64,000 nucleotides of DNA from Amycolatopsis vancoresmycina (GTDB lineage Bacteria > Actinomycetota > Actinomycetes > Mycobacteriales > Pseudonocardiaceae). A program made the position numbers and the translations under genes. Position 1 is the stretch's first letter; each line of letters starts with the position of its first letter. This document shows positions 10,751 through 20,076 of the stretch, in pieces. The stretch spans positions 62,001 to 126,000 of the forward strand of contig NZ_JNYY01000020.1 of the NCBI RefSeq assembly GCF_000716785.1, read 5' to 3'. The notes under the pieces were generated by a model, which saw only the letters and a program-made list of their open reading frames with translations, did not search any database and was not told the origin of the DNA.

Positions 10751-11242
10751 ATGACGCGCGAACACGAAGACCTCCTGGGCATGCTGGCCGAAGTCCGCAA
10801 GCGCTTGCTGATCCCGGCCCACGGCCTCTCGGACGCCGACGCGGCCCGCCGCACAACGGTCAGCGAACTGACGCTGGGTGGCTTGGTCCGCCACCTGGCC
10901 ACGGGCGAGCGCCTGTGGTTGCAGATCTTGAAGACAGCCGACGGCTCCCTCCCGGAGGGCATGCTGGACACGGACCAGTACGCGATGAGCGAGACGCTCA
11001 CGCACTGGCTGTCGGCGTACGAAAAGGCGGCCGCCGAGACGGACGAGTACGTCGCTTCGCTGCCGTCACTGGACATCGAGGTCCAGCTGCCGGCAACCCC
11101 GTGGTCACCCCCGCAACCCCAGTTCTGGTCGGCCCGCAGGATAGTGCTGCACCTGATCCACGAGACGGCCCAGCACGCAGGCCACGCGGACATCATCCGC
11201 GAGTCACTGGACGGCGCGAACTCCACGGCTCAGCTGGCCTGA
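10751..11242 (+). CDS. DinB-family protein (DUF664 type)
   Basis: 163 aa, four-helix-bundle DinB superfamily. The conserved histidines appear as LVRHLATGERLW near residue 46 and LHLIHETAQHAGHADIIRE near residues 135-150, which typically bind a divalent metal. Some actinobacterial members are mycothiol-dependent transferases, but this one's substrate is not evident. It ends inside the 3' end of the convergent phosphatase gene (13-bp overlap). Confidence 0.85.
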   Translation: MTREHEDLLGMLAEVRKRLLIPAHGLSDADAARRTTVSELTLGGLVRHLATGERLWLQILKTADGSLPEGMLDTDQYAMSETLTHWLSAYEKAAAETDEYVASLPSLDIEVQLPATPWSPPQPQFWSARRIVLHLIHETAQHAGHADIIRESLDGANSTAQLA

Positions 11243-12009
11243 CCGAGCCGGTCGCGCACCGCGCCGAGTTCGCCGTCGGTGACGCCGGCGTCCAGCAGGT
11301 ACCGCTCGACATCCAACCCGTCGAGGGTGGCCAGCACGGCGTCTTCGGTCGTGGTGCCGTGCTTCGCGAGAACGGCCTGGATGATCGGCGCCTGGTCGTC
11401 GGTGCCCATCGCGGCGTGGAGCGGTCCGAGCGCTTCGGCCGACATGGCGTAGTCCGCGGCGATCGCGCCGGGTTCGACGCCGGCCAGCGCGAGCAGCAGG
11501 AGCGAGATCAGGCCCGCCCGGTCCCGGCCCGAGGCGCAGTGGAACAGGACACCCCCGGCACCGGCGTGGGCGATCGCTTTGACGACCGCGGCGCAGCGGC
11601 CGGCCTTCCGGCGGAGGAAGACCGGGTAGTAGAGCGGGGTGCCGTTGAGCCCGGCCCGGTTGACGTCCTGCCAGAACGCGGTGTCGGCGATGTCGTCGAG
11701 CGGGACTTCGAGCCGGTCGAGACCGGCCGGGGTGACCGGCCCCGCGCGGTCCGCGGCGAACTGCCCCGACCCCGCCAGCGCGGTCAGGGCGCCCGCGCCG
11801 GGCCGGATCTCGTCCGGGTTCCGGAGGTCGACGATCGTGCGGACACCCGCGTCCCGCGCCTGCGCCCACCCCGCCTCGGTGACGAACCGCGGATCCGCCG
11901 ACCGGTAGCAGGCGCCGAACCTGGTCGTCCTCCCGGACGTCGTCGGCAGCCCGCCCAGATCCCGGGTGTTGAAGAACCCCGGCCAGGACACCACTCTGCT
12001 CGCGCTCAC
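11230..12009 (-). CDS. Tyrosine-protein phosphatase (MptpB-like)
   Basis: 259 aa. The P-loop HCASGRDRAG places catalytic Cys158 and Arg164 in a CX5R motif, matching the HCxxGKDR-type signature of the atypical MptpB family that dephosphorylates phosphotyrosine or phosphoinositides. The N-terminal segment FNTRDLGGLPTTSGR is also a family hallmark. No signal peptide or membrane segment is seen. It overlaps the DinB gene tail to tail. Confidence 0.88.
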   Translation of the reverse strand: MSASRVVSWPGFFNTRDLGGLPTTSGRTTRFGACYRSADPRFVTEAGWAQARDAGVRTIVDLRNPDEIRPGAGALTALAGSGQFAADRAGPVTPAGLDRLEVPLDDIADTAFWQDVNRAGLNGTPLYYPVFLRRKAGRCAAVVKAIAHAGAGGVLFHCASGRDRAGLISLLLLALAGVEPGAIAADYAMSAEALGPLHAAMGTDDQAPIIQAVLAKHGTTTEDAVLATLDGLDVERYLLDAGVTDGELGAVRDRLGQAS

Positions 12010-12051
12010 GACTTGTCGGTGCCCTCCGGTAGCGTGGAAAACGGGGGCTGC

Positions 12052-12552
12052 TCAGCGATCCGAACGCAGCGAAGCCGGATCGAAGGACTCCCAATAAGCG
12101 TCCTCGTCCTCGACGCTCGCCGCAGGAGCAGGCTCCGGCGGAGCAGACCCAGACCCCAACCGCAAGTCCCGCAACCGCTGGAACTCCTCCACGGTCATCC
12201 CCGGATCATCGTCCTCCGCGCGCGCCGGCGCCGGAACCCCGGTCATCCGCTCGATCACGAACGTCATGTCCTCACCCAGCAGCAGCGCGACCTTGTTGTA
12301 CCCGTCCTGGGTCGCCTCGCGCATCGCCGCCTGGGCGATCTCCACCACCAGCGGCCCCAACCCCTCGCCCAGCTCCACCGCCGAAGGGGCCAGCCACAGC
12401 CGCAGCAGCTTGCCGCGCGCGTCGACCGTCACCTCGACCTGGCCGTCCCGGTCGTGGGCCGTGCCCGACGCCGAGGCGAGCAGCTCCTCGACCCGCGCCA
12501 TCGCCTCCTCGCGCGCCCGGGCCTGGGCGATCAGCTCACGGGTCGTGATCAC
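12052..12552 (-). CDS. YbaB/EbfC-like nucleoid-associated protein (EspL-like), last gene of operon
   Basis: 166 aa. Residues 1-105 show the YbaB pattern: N-terminal helix, then VEVTVDARGKLLRLWLAP and a helix with AIAQAAMREA-type spacing. The C-terminal 60 residues are acidic and Pro-rich. The GTG start overlaps the stop of the preceding gene as GTGA. In mycobacteria, YbaB-like proteins are encoded in ESX loci (EspL). This is the fourth and last gene of a tightly coupled operon that starts at 14370. Confidence 0.75.
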   Translation of the reverse strand: MITTRELIAQARAREEAMARVEELLASASGTAHDRDGQVEVTVDARGKLLRLWLAPSAVELGEGLGPLVVEIAQAAMREATQDGYNKVALLLGEDMTFVIERMTGVPAPARAEDDDPGMTVEEFQRLRDLRLGSGSAPPEPAPAASVEDEDAYWESFDPASLRSDR

Positions 12553-12941
12553 CGCGGTCCCTCCCCGTACGAAAACGTCTCGGCGTCCGGGTCGTCGTCC
12601 GGGATCGGTTCGTAGCCCAGGGTTTCCAGCTGGGACGCGTCCACCGCGGACGACAACGCGTGGTACATCCGGTCGCCCGCCCGGCGGGTCGCGCGCTGAG
12701 CCAGCTCGAAGATCCGGTCGGCGAGCACCGCGGACCCGTGGCGCAGCTCCGACCGGTGGATCGTGACGCCGGTCAGCAGCCCGCCCGGCGCCACCTGGAC
12801 CTCGATGCCGCCGGCCGACGCCTTGCCCACCACCGGTCCCGAGCGCGCAAGCCGCGCCGACACCTCCTCGCCCGCGCGCGCCGCCTGCTCGGCGATCCGC
12901 GATGAAGCCAGCTCGACGTCGAAGTCAGCCAAAGAAATCAC
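12549..12941 (-). CDS. YbaB-like small protein
   Basis: 130 aa, a second, shorter protein of YbaB-like pattern: helix, then GGIEVQVAPGGLLTGVTIH, then a helical region RIFELAQRATRRAGDRMYHAL and an acidic tail. Both neighbours overlap it by 4 bp (GTGA), so expression should be stoichiometrically coupled. A heterodimer with the next gene product is plausible but inferred. Confidence 0.65.
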   Translation of the reverse strand: MISLADFDVELASSRIAEQAARAGEEVSARLARSGPVVGKASAGGIEVQVAPGGLLTGVTIHRSELRHGSAVLADRIFELAQRATRRAGDRMYHALSSAVDASQLETLGYEPIPDDDPDAETFSYGEGPR

Positions 12942-14044
12942 CCCGTGGGCCGGTAGAAGCCGATGAACGACTGTCCCGCGTTCGTGGTGCGGATCTTGCT
13001 GATCTGCACCGGGTCGCCGGCCTCGATCATCTGGCCGTCGCCGATCACCATCGCCACGTGACCGGACCAGACGACCAGGTCGCCCGGCAGCAGCTGGTCG
13101 ATCGACGGCACCTCGGCCCCGACCGTCTGCTGCGCCGCCGTCCGCGGCAGCTGCAGGCCCGCGTCCTGGTACGACGTCATGGTCAGCCCGCTGCAGTCGA
13201 GCCCAACGCCCCGCGCCGTCCCGCCCCAGACGTACGGCACGCCGAGCTGCGAAAGCGCGTTGCGCACGGCCTTCGCCGCGGTCTCGTTCGGCGCCATGAC
13301 CTGCTTGCCGCCGGGCAGGTTGATCGCGACGCCGGTGCCGGGCTGCGGCGGGATCGCCACCGGCAGCCGCGGCTTGTGCACGGCGCCACCGCCGCCACCG
13401 CCCCCGCCGCCGTCCGAGCCGCCGGAGTAGCCGCTGTTGCTGTTGAACGACGACCCGACCTTCGTCGAGGACGCCGAAGACGCCGACGTCGACTGGTCTC
13501 CGCCGCCGAGCCGGGTGCCGATCGCGGTCAGGTCGTTGATCGTCTGCTCGCTGAACGTCGCGGCCTGCCCGGTCAGCTGGCTGATCTTCGTCTGCAGCTT
13601 CATCAGGATGTCGCGCGACGCGGCACCGCGGCTCTCCGGCGGCTGGATCGTCTTGACCGCTTCGAGCGCCTTCATCGACGCCGAGATCTCTTTGATGATC
13701 TGGTCGCGCACCTGGTCGTTCTTGATCTCGCCGACGTGCAGCGTCTCGGCCGCCTCGGCGACGGCTTTCTCGATCTCGGCGCTCTCGTCGAGGAGGTCCT
13801 GGACCTCCTTCTCCAGGCTCTGCGACGTCGCCGTGGCGCGGTCGGCCGTGGCGCCGGAACTGGCGGAGGCGAGCGAAACGCGCTGCTCCGACGCGGTGTC
13901 GCGGGTGCGGCCCACCGACGTCCGGAGCGCGACGTGCGCGTCACGGGCACCGCCGATGGCGGCCGGGTCGTGGCGCAGCTTCTGCGCGAACTGGTTCGTC
14001 GTGTCCAGGCCGTGCCGGACGAGCAGGTCGGCGTGCTCGGTCAC
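12938..14044 (-). CDS. NlpC/P60 peptidoglycan hydrolase with N-terminal ESX-type helical domain
   Basis: 368 aa. Residues 1-185 are helical and coiled-coil-like with no signal peptide. Residues 186-225 are a Ser/Gly linker ending in nine consecutive Gly. Residues 250-368 are an NlpC/P60 domain with Cys284 in GLDCSGL, His329 in WSGHVAMV and Glu341 nearby, so it looks catalytically intact. The lack of a Sec signal together with an EspC-like gene upstream suggests export by a type VII system, as for some mycobacterial hydrolases; that is inference. GTG start overlaps the previous stop. Confidence 0.85.
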   Translation of the reverse strand: MTEHADLLVRHGLDTTNQFAQKLRHDPAAIGGARDAHVALRTSVGRTRDTASEQRVSLASASSGATADRATATSQSLEKEVQDLLDESAEIEKAVAEAAETLHVGEIKNDQVRDQIIKEISASMKALEAVKTIQPPESRGAASRDILMKLQTKISQLTGQAATFSEQTINDLTAIGTRLGGGDQSTSASSASSTKVGSSFNSNSGYSGGSDGGGGGGGGGAVHKPRLPVAIPPQPGTGVAINLPGGKQVMAPNETAAKAVRNALSQLGVPYVWGGTARGVGLDCSGLTMTSYQDAGLQLPRTAAQQTVGAEVPSIDQLLPGDLVVWSGHVAMVIGDGQMIEAGDPVQISKIRTTNAGQSFIGFYRPTG

Positions 14045-14370
14045 GCGTCGCCGCCGAGCCGCCGGACGACGTCGCCGTGCTCGGCCTCGACCGCCGTGTA
14101 GTTGCGGTCGGTCTGCCGGGCGGCCGCGCCGACCTGCTGCCAGCTGCCGCCGACGCGGTGCAGGCGCTCCTGCAGCGCCCGCATCCGGCCGCTGTAGGCC
14201 CCGGAAAACCCGGATTCGCCGCCCATCTCCGAGAAGCCGTGGCCGCCGAGCGTCACGTGCGGCCCGACGTGCTTCTCGGCCGCGCCTTTGACGTCTTCGC
14301 CGAGCGGGTCGACTTCGCGCGCGTACCGCGTGTACGCGCCCTCATCGACGTGAAACCCCGAACCGTCCAC
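14041..14370 (-). CDS. EspC/WXG100-like small helical protein
   Basis: 109 aa, GTG start behind GGGAGGG. Begins MDGSGFHVDEGAYTRYAREV and contains GGSWQQVGAAARQTDRNYTAVE, typical of the EspC/ESX-associated helical hairpin proteins of actinobacteria; a WxG-like turn may be GGSW near residue 74. First gene of a four-gene run in which every junction overlaps by 4 bp. No EccC or other secretion machinery is in the window. Confidence 0.7.
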   Translation of the reverse strand: MDGSGFHVDEGAYTRYAREVDPLGEDVKGAAEKHVGPHVTLGGHGFSEMGGESGFSGAYSGRMRALQERLHRVGGSWQQVGAAARQTDRNYTAVEAEHGDVVRRLGGDA

Positions 14371-14480
14371 TGGCCCTCCCTGTCACCGGAGGTGCGACGT
14401 GCGCTCGGCACCCCCGGTTCCCTCCTCGCGCGAGCCAGCCTAGTCGAGGATCCGTGCCCGGGTGGGCGAATTGCCCCGGA

Positions 14481-15287
14481 TCAGCCGGTGACCTTCTTGA
14501 GCCAGTCCGGGTCCTGCCAGGAGACGATCGAGCCGTTCGCGGTGACCGTCGGCGTGCCGAACCCGCGCTGACCGCCACCGAAGTCCTGCGCCAGCTTCGG
14601 GTCGTTCTCGATCTGCTGGAACGCGCTGTTGAGCTGCTGCTCGTAGGTGCCGGCGTTGACGGTCTGGGCGAACGCCGGATCGGTGATCCCGACGTTCCGG
14701 CCGAGGTCGATCAGCTGCGCCTTGTCGTAGCCGCGCTTGCCCTCCTCGGGCTGGTTCGCGAACAGCGCGTCGTGGAACTGGACGAACTTGCCGGCGTCGG
14801 CCGCGGCCAGCGCCGCGTTCGCCGAGTCCAGCGAGTAGCCCGGCGGGCTCGAACGGTCGTTGAGCAGCGGCACCATGTGGTAGCGGACCTGCAGCTTGCC
14901 GTCGTTGACGGCCTGCTCGATGTCGCTCTTGTACGTCTTCTCGAACTGACCGCAGATCGGGCAGAGGAAGTCGGCGTAGACGTCGATCGAGGCCTTGGCG
15001 CCGGTCTTCCCGACGGTGACGACCACGCCGTCACGCTTCTGGGTGACATCGCCCGTCAGCGCGCTGGTCGTCTGCCCGGGGTCGATCACCTGGCCCTCGG
15101 TCTTGTTCCGGTCCGCGATCGTCCAGATCACCCCGCCGATCACGAGCGCGGCCACGACGACCACCGCCCCGATCCCGATGATCCACTTCCGCCGGTCGCC
15201 CGAGGTCCCCCGGGCCTGCGCGACCACCTTCGGACCGGCCTGCGCCGCCTGACGACGCTTCCGAGCGGTCCGCTCAGCTCCACCCAC
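14481..15287 (-). CDS. Membrane-anchored DsbA-family thiol oxidoreductase
   Basis: 268 aa. Basic cytoplasmic N-terminus, one membrane span about residues 35-57 (WIIGIGAVVVVAALVIGGVI), then an extracytoplasmic thioredoxin-like domain with active site C109-P-I-C112 in DFLCPICGQF and the cis-Pro loop GTPTVTANG. Expected to catalyse disulfide formation or isomerisation in exported proteins. GTG start lies 6 bp after the MauE-like gene, so the two form one operon; electron transfer between them is suggested by family precedent. Confidence 0.9.
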   Translation of the reverse strand: MGGAERTARKRRQAAQAGPKVVAQARGTSGDRRKWIIGIGAVVVVAALVIGGVIWTIADRNKTEGQVIDPGQTTSALTGDVTQKRDGVVVTVGKTGAKASIDVYADFLCPICGQFEKTYKSDIEQAVNDGKLQVRYHMVPLLNDRSSPPGYSLDSANAALAAADAGKFVQFHDALFANQPEEGKRGYDKAQLIDLGRNVGITDPAFAQTVNAGTYEQQLNSAFQQIENDPKLAQDFGGGQRGFGTPTVTANGSIVSWQDPDWLKKVTG

Positions 15288-15293
15288 CGTGTA

Positions 15294-15821
15294 TCAGTTC
15301 CCTTCCGCGATACCCGAGTAGTCGGGTCCGGGTTCGTCCGAGTTCCCGCGACCTCGCGCCAGCCAGCCGTCGAGGGACAGCCAGGTGCGGGGACGCGCCA
15401 GCAGCCAGGCGGCGAGCAGCGCGAATCCCGTGTCGCGGAGGATCTCCTGGGGGTACTCCGTCTGCCCCGCCGCTACCTGGCCGCCGCCGCCGAAGCACCC
15501 GCAGTCGATGCTCAGCCCGCGGGCCCACGACTGGGCGATCCCGGCGATGAGCACGACGAGCAGCCCCAGCGCGACGCCGGCGGCCCACCGGGTCGCCAGG
15601 CCGGCGAGCAGGAACAGCCCGAGCACGAGTTCGACGAGCGGCAGCGCGACGGCCACCACGTTCTCGAGCGCGCCCGGCAGCACGTCGTACGCCTGCACGG
15701 CGATCAGCGTCTGGCCGGGATCCGCCAGTTTCAGCGCACCGGAAACGAGCCAGACGGCCGCCAGCCCGAGCCGGGCGAGCGTGCCGACGGTGTTCAGCAC
15801 GGGTTGGGACGGTCGCACCAC
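15294..15821 (-). CDS. MauE/DoxX-family membrane protein
   Basis: 175 aa with four predicted membrane helices (about residues 10-30, 45-70, 78-98, 128-145). Two cysteines occur in SIDCGCFGGGG between helices three and four, the usual MauE position. Members are thought to reoxidise or feed electrons to periplasmic thioredoxin-fold proteins, which fits its DsbA partner 6 bp downstream. Divergent from the lipoprotein gene at 15877 with 55 bp between. Confidence 0.85.
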   Translation of the reverse strand: MVRPSQPVLNTVGTLARLGLAAVWLVSGALKLADPGQTLIAVQAYDVLPGALENVVAVALPLVELVLGLFLLAGLATRWAAGVALGLLVVLIAGIAQSWARGLSIDCGCFGGGGQVAAGQTEYPQEILRDTGFALLAAWLLARPRTWLSLDGWLARGRGNSDEPGPDYSGIAEGN

Positions 15822-15876
15822 GCACTTAGGCTAACGGGGGGACCTGAGAACCACGTGAGGCGGAGGGAGCGGCCGG

Positions 15877-16707
15877 ATGCGGTGGCGCATGCTCCTGGGC
15901 GCGGCGTTGCTCCTGGTCACCGCGTCGGCGTGCGGTCCGGGCAAAGTCTCGCCGACCGACTCGCTGGTCACCCGGGCGAGTGCCACGGATCACCTGACCA
16001 TCGGCATCCGGTTCGACGCGCCGGGGCTTTCGGAGCACACCATCGACGGCCGGTTCGTCGGGTTCGACGTCGATGTCGCGACTTTCGTCGCCTCGGAACT
16101 GGGCGTCGCCGCGAAGGACATCACCTGGCGCGAGACGACGTCGGCGACGCGCGAGACGGACCTCACGTCCGGCGCGGTCGACCTGGTCGTGGCCACCTAT
16201 TCGATCACCGACAAGCGCAAGCAGGTCGTGTCGTTCGCCGGCCCGTACTTCAGCACCGGCCAGGACCTGCTGGTGCGCCGGACGTCGGCCGACATCGCCG
16301 GGCCCGAGGCGCTCAACGGGCGGCGGCTGTGCTCGGTCACCGGCTCGACCCCGGCGCAGCAGGTGAAGGACAAGTTCGCCCAGGCCGTCCAGCTGGTCGA
16401 GTACCCGCGGTACTCCGACTGCGTGACCGCGCTGCTGGCCGGGCAGATCGACGCGGTGACCACGGACGCGGTGATCCTGGCCGGGTACGTCGCCCGCGAC
16501 CCGGAGCTGCTGAAGCTCGTCGGGAAGCCGTTCTCGAAGGAGGACTACGGCGTCGGCCTGCGCAAGGGCGACACGCAGGGGGTGGCGGCGGTCGACGACG
16601 CGATTCGGAAGATGATCTCCTCGGGCGAATGGCTGCGCTCGCTCAACGCGAACATCGGCCCGTCCGGTTACCAGCTGCCCGCGCCCCCCGAGGTCACGTC
16701 GAAGTGA
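15877..16707 (+). CDS. Glutamate-type ABC transporter solute-binding lipoprotein
   Basis: 276 aa. Lipoprotein signal with lipobox TASAC (Cys19). Family 3 amino-acid-binding fold: LTIGIRFDAPGL, GFDVDVATFVASELG, DLVVATYSITDKRKQVVSFAGPYF and the hinge segment DYGVGLRKGD. This pattern is closest to glutamate-binding GluB-like proteins. No permease or ATPase genes accompany it; instead its stop overlaps the hrpB start as GTGA. It may serve a transporter encoded elsewhere. Confidence 0.88.
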   Translation: MRWRMLLGAALLLVTASACGPGKVSPTDSLVTRASATDHLTIGIRFDAPGLSEHTIDGRFVGFDVDVATFVASELGVAAKDITWRETTSATRETDLTSGAVDLVVATYSITDKRKQVVSFAGPYFSTGQDLLVRRTSADIAGPEALNGRRLCSVTGSTPAQQVKDKFAQAVQLVEYPRYSDCVTALLAGQIDAVTTDAVILAGYVARDPELLKLVGKPFSKEDYGVGLRKGDTQGVAAVDDAIRKMISSGEWLRSLNANIGPSGYQLPAPPEVTSK

Positions 16708-19091
16708 AGCTGCCCGACCTGCCGGTCCGGTCCGTGCTGCCCGACGTCGTCGCCGCGCTCGGCGAGCACGGCACCGCAGTGCTGGTGGCGCCACCGGGCA
16801 CCGGCAAGACGACGCTGGTGCCGCTCGCACTGGCCGAGGCCGCCCCAGGCCGGGTCGTGGTGGCCGAGCCGCGGCGGCTGGCGGCGCGCGCGGCGGCCGC
16901 GCGGATGGCGGCGATCCTCGGGGAGCCGGTCGGCGAGACGGTCGGGTACGCGGTGCGCGGCGACCGGAAGGTGTCGGCGCGGACCCGGATCGAGGTCGTG
17001 ACGTCGGGGCTGCTGGTGCGGCGGGTGCAGGGCGACCCGGAGCTGCCCGGCGTGTCGACGGTGCTGCTCGACGAGTGCCACGAGCGGCACCTGGACGCGG
17101 ACCTGCTGCTGGCGCTGCTCCTGGACGTCCGCGCGGGGCTGCGCGACGACCTGCGCCTGCTGGCGACGTCGGCGACGGTCGCGTCCGGACGGCTCGCGGC
17201 CCTGCTCGGCGACGCCCCGGTGGTCACGGCCACGGCGCGGACCTACCCGGTGGAGTTCTCGTACGTCCCGCCGTCCCGCGGCGAGCGCGTCGAGGCGTGT
17301 GTCGCGCGGGCGGTGCGGACGGCGTTGTCCTCGGGCGAGGGCGACGTGCTCGCGTTCCTGCCCGGAGCGGGCGAGATAGCACGGACGTCGGGCCTGCTGT
17401 CTCTGTCCGATGTAGACGTTCTCCCGCTGCACGGCCGGTTGTCGGCGGCGCACCAGGACGAGGCGCTGCGGCCGCGTGACCGGCGGCGGGTGGTGCTGGC
17501 GACGGCGGTGGCGGAGTCGAGCCTGACGGTGCCGGGCGTGCGCGCGGTGGTGGACTCCGGCCTGGCACGCGTACCGCGGGTCGACCACCGGCGTGGCCTG
17601 CCGGGCCTGGCGACGGTCCGGGTTTCGGCGGCGGTGGCGGCGCAGCGTTCCGGCCGCGCGGGCCGCGAGGCGCCCGGGCGGGCGTACCGCTGCTGGGCCG
17701 AGCACGAGCAGGCGACGCTCCCGGCGTACCCGGAGCCGGAGATCCGCACGGCCGAGCTGGCCCGGCTGGCGCTGGAGCTGGCGTGCTGGTCGACCCCGGA
17801 CGGCAGCGGGCTCGCGTGGTGGGACCCGCCGGGCGAAGGCGCGCTGGCGGCCGGCCGGGCGTTGCTGGTGACGCTGGGCGCGACGTCCGAGGACGGCACG
17901 GTGACCCCGCGCGGGCGCCGGATGGCGGAGCTGGGCCTGCACCCGCGGCTGGCCCGCGCGCTGCTGGACGGGGCTTCGGCGGTCGGCCCCCGCAACGCGG
18001 CCGAGGTGGTGGCGCTGCTGGACGCGGGCGCCACGCTGACGGACGTCGAGGCGGAGCTGCGCCGCCTGCGCTCGGCCGGGGACGAAGGAGCGCGGCGCTG
18101 GAAGCGGGACGCCCAGCGGCTGGCGGCCCTGATCCCGTCCGCACCGGCCACCGGCCGCCCGGATCCCGCGCTGGTCGTCGCCCTCGCGCATCCCGAACGA
18201 CTCGCCCGGCGACGTCCCGGCGGCGCGCCCGTCTACCTCATGGCCGGCGGCACCGCAGCCGAACTCCCACCCGGCAGCGGCCTCGACGCCGAGTGGCTGG
18301 CGATCGCCGAAGCCACCCGCGACCCCGGCCGCGTCCACGGCACCATCCGCCTCGCCGCGGCGGCCGACGAATCCCTCGCCGTCCAGGTCGGCCCAGTGTC
18401 CGAAGTGGACGAGATCACTTGGGACGGCGATGTCGTCGCCCGGCGCGTCCGCAAGCTCGGCGCCATCACCCTTTCCGAAAGACCCCTGAAGAACGCCGAC
18501 GTCCACGACGCGCTCGTCGCCGGTCTGCGCGCCGAAGGACTGGACCTCCTGAAGTGGAGCCAGGACGCAACCCGCCTGCGTGAGCGGATGGCCTTCCTGC
18601 ACCGCGTCCTCGGCCCGCCGTGGCCCGCGGTCGACGACCCGGCACTGCTGTCCGATGTGGACAGCTGGCTCGACCTCGGCACCGCCCGCCGGAAGGCCGA
18701 CCTGGCGAACATCAACGCGGGCACCGCCCTGAAGGCCCTGCTCCCCTGGCCGGAAGCGGCGAAGCTCGACGACCTCGCCCCGGACCGCCTGGAAGTGCCG
18801 TCGGGATCGCACATCCGCGTGGACTACCGCGGCGACCAGCCGGTGCTCGCGGTGAAGCTGCAGGAAACGTTCGGCTGGACGGAAACACCGGCGATCGCCG
18901 GCGTCCCGGTGGTGCTGCACCTGCTATCCCCCGCCGGCCGTCCAGCGGCGATCACCGCCGACCTCGCGGGCTTCTGGACCACTGGCTATCCGGCGGTGCG
19001 CGCCGACCTGCGCGGCCGCTACCCGAAGCACCCCTGGCCGGAGGACCCGGCGAGCGCCGTCCCGACCCGCCACACCCGCCGCCGCACGTGA
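16704..19091 (+). CDS. hrpB: ATP-dependent RNA helicase HrpB
   Basis: 795 aa DEAH-type helicase. Walker A APPGTGKTT at 30-38, DECH at 123-126, SAT motif in LLATSATVAS, and the motif VI region QRSGRAGREAPGRAYR. The C-terminal HrpB-specific region ends in RYPKHPWPEDP, a family signature. GTG start overlaps the lipoprotein stop. Its physiological RNA target is unknown; many actinobacteria carry one copy. Confidence 0.92.
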   Translation: MKLPDLPVRSVLPDVVAALGEHGTAVLVAPPGTGKTTLVPLALAEAAPGRVVVAEPRRLAARAAAARMAAILGEPVGETVGYAVRGDRKVSARTRIEVVTSGLLVRRVQGDPELPGVSTVLLDECHERHLDADLLLALLLDVRAGLRDDLRLLATSATVASGRLAALLGDAPVVTATARTYPVEFSYVPPSRGERVEACVARAVRTALSSGEGDVLAFLPGAGEIARTSGLLSLSDVDVLPLHGRLSAAHQDEALRPRDRRRVVLATAVAESSLTVPGVRAVVDSGLARVPRVDHRRGLPGLATVRVSAAVAAQRSGRAGREAPGRAYRCWAEHEQATLPAYPEPEIRTAELARLALELACWSTPDGSGLAWWDPPGEGALAAGRALLVTLGATSEDGTVTPRGRRMAELGLHPRLARALLDGASAVGPRNAAEVVALLDAGATLTDVEAELRRLRSAGDEGARRWKRDAQRLAALIPSAPATGRPDPALVVALAHPERLARRRPGGAPVYLMAGGTAAELPPGSGLDAEWLAIAEATRDPGRVHGTIRLAAAADESLAVQVGPVSEVDEITWDGDVVARRVRKLGAITLSERPLKNADVHDALVAGLRAEGLDLLKWSQDATRLRERMAFLHRVLGPPWPAVDDPALLSDVDSWLDLGTARRKADLANINAGTALKALLPWPEAAKLDDLAPDRLEVPSGSHIRVDYRGDQPVLAVKLQETFGWTETPAIAGVPVVLHLLSPAGRPAAITADLAGFWTTGYPAVRADLRGRYPKHPWPEDPASAVPTRHTRRRT

Positions 19092-19161
19092 CGAAAGTCG
19101 GGGGCGCCCCGCGACCGTCGGCCGATGCCCGCGCACCTCCGCGGCCAGCAGACTCCACCGC

Positions 19162-20076
19162 ATGATCACCCTCAGAAACCTGACGAAACGCTACGGGGAG
19201 AAGACCGTCGTCGACGCGCTCACCTGCGACGTCGCCCCGGGCCAGGTGACCGGCTTCCTCGGCCCGAACGGCGCCGGCAAGTCGACGACGATGCGGATGA
19301 CGGTCGGCCTCGACCACCCCCAGTCGGGCGAAGTCCTGGTCGCCGGCCGGCGCTACGCGGAGCTACGGCACCCGCTGCGCGAGGTCGGCGCACTGCTCGA
19401 CGCGAAGGCCCTGCACCCCGGCCGCAGCGCCGGAAAGCACCTGCTGGCCATGGCGCGCAGCAACGGCATAGCGGCAAGCCGCGTCGAAGAAGTCCTGGCG
19501 ACCGTCGGCCTCTCAGACGTCGCCGGCAAGCGGGCAGGCCAGTTCTCGCTGGGCATGGGCCAGCGCCTGGGCATCGCGGGCGCGCTCCTCGGCGACCCGG
19601 CGATCCTGTTGTTCGACGAGCCCGTCAACGGCCTGGACCCGGACGGCGTCCGCTGGGTCCGGCAGTTGATGCGGTCCTTGGCGGCGGAGGGCCGGACGGT
19701 GTTCGTCTCGAGCCACCTGATGAGCGAGATGCAGCTGACGGCCGACCACCTGGTGGTGATCGGCAAGGGCTGCCTCCTGGCGAACAGCCCGATCGCGGAG
19801 TTCATCGCGAGCAATTCCCGAACAACGGTCTCGGTCCACATCCCGGCCGACGCAGAACGCGCAGCGCTGGACGCCCGGTTGCGCACCGAAGGCGGCCTCA
19901 CGCACCCGGGCGACCCGACCGAGCTGGTGGTGGACGGCCTGGACGTCACAAGGGTGGGCGACCTGGCGCACGAGCTCGGCATCCGGGTACACGGGCTCGC
20001 CGAGCGACGGGCATCGCTCGAGCAGGCGTACATGGAGCTGACGGCTTCTTCGGTGGAATACGGGGTGTCGGCATGA
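19162..20076 (+). CDS. ABC-2 type exporter, ATP-binding subunit
   Basis: 304 aa. Walker A GPNGAGKST at about 33-41, signature FSLGMGQRLGIAGAL, Walker B ILLFDEP followed by the D-loop NGLD, and switch His in SSHLMSE. The C-terminal 80 residues are the usual accessory region of DrrA/CcmA-like exporters. It overlaps the permease gene by 4 bp (ATGA). The pair faces the LuxR-type two-component operon at 21.3-23.5 kb, a common arrangement for stress-induced efflux. Confidence 0.93.
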   Translation: MITLRNLTKRYGEKTVVDALTCDVAPGQVTGFLGPNGAGKSTTMRMTVGLDHPQSGEVLVAGRRYAELRHPLREVGALLDAKALHPGRSAGKHLLAMARSNGIAASRVEEVLATVGLSDVAGKRAGQFSLGMGQRLGIAGALLGDPAILLFDEPVNGLDPDGVRWVRQLMRSLAAEGRTVFVSSHLMSEMQLTADHLVVIGKGCLLANSPIAEFIASNSRTTVSVHIPADAERAALDARLRTEGGLTHPGDPTELVVDGLDVTRVGDLAHELGIRVHGLAERRASLEQAYMELTASSVEYGVSA

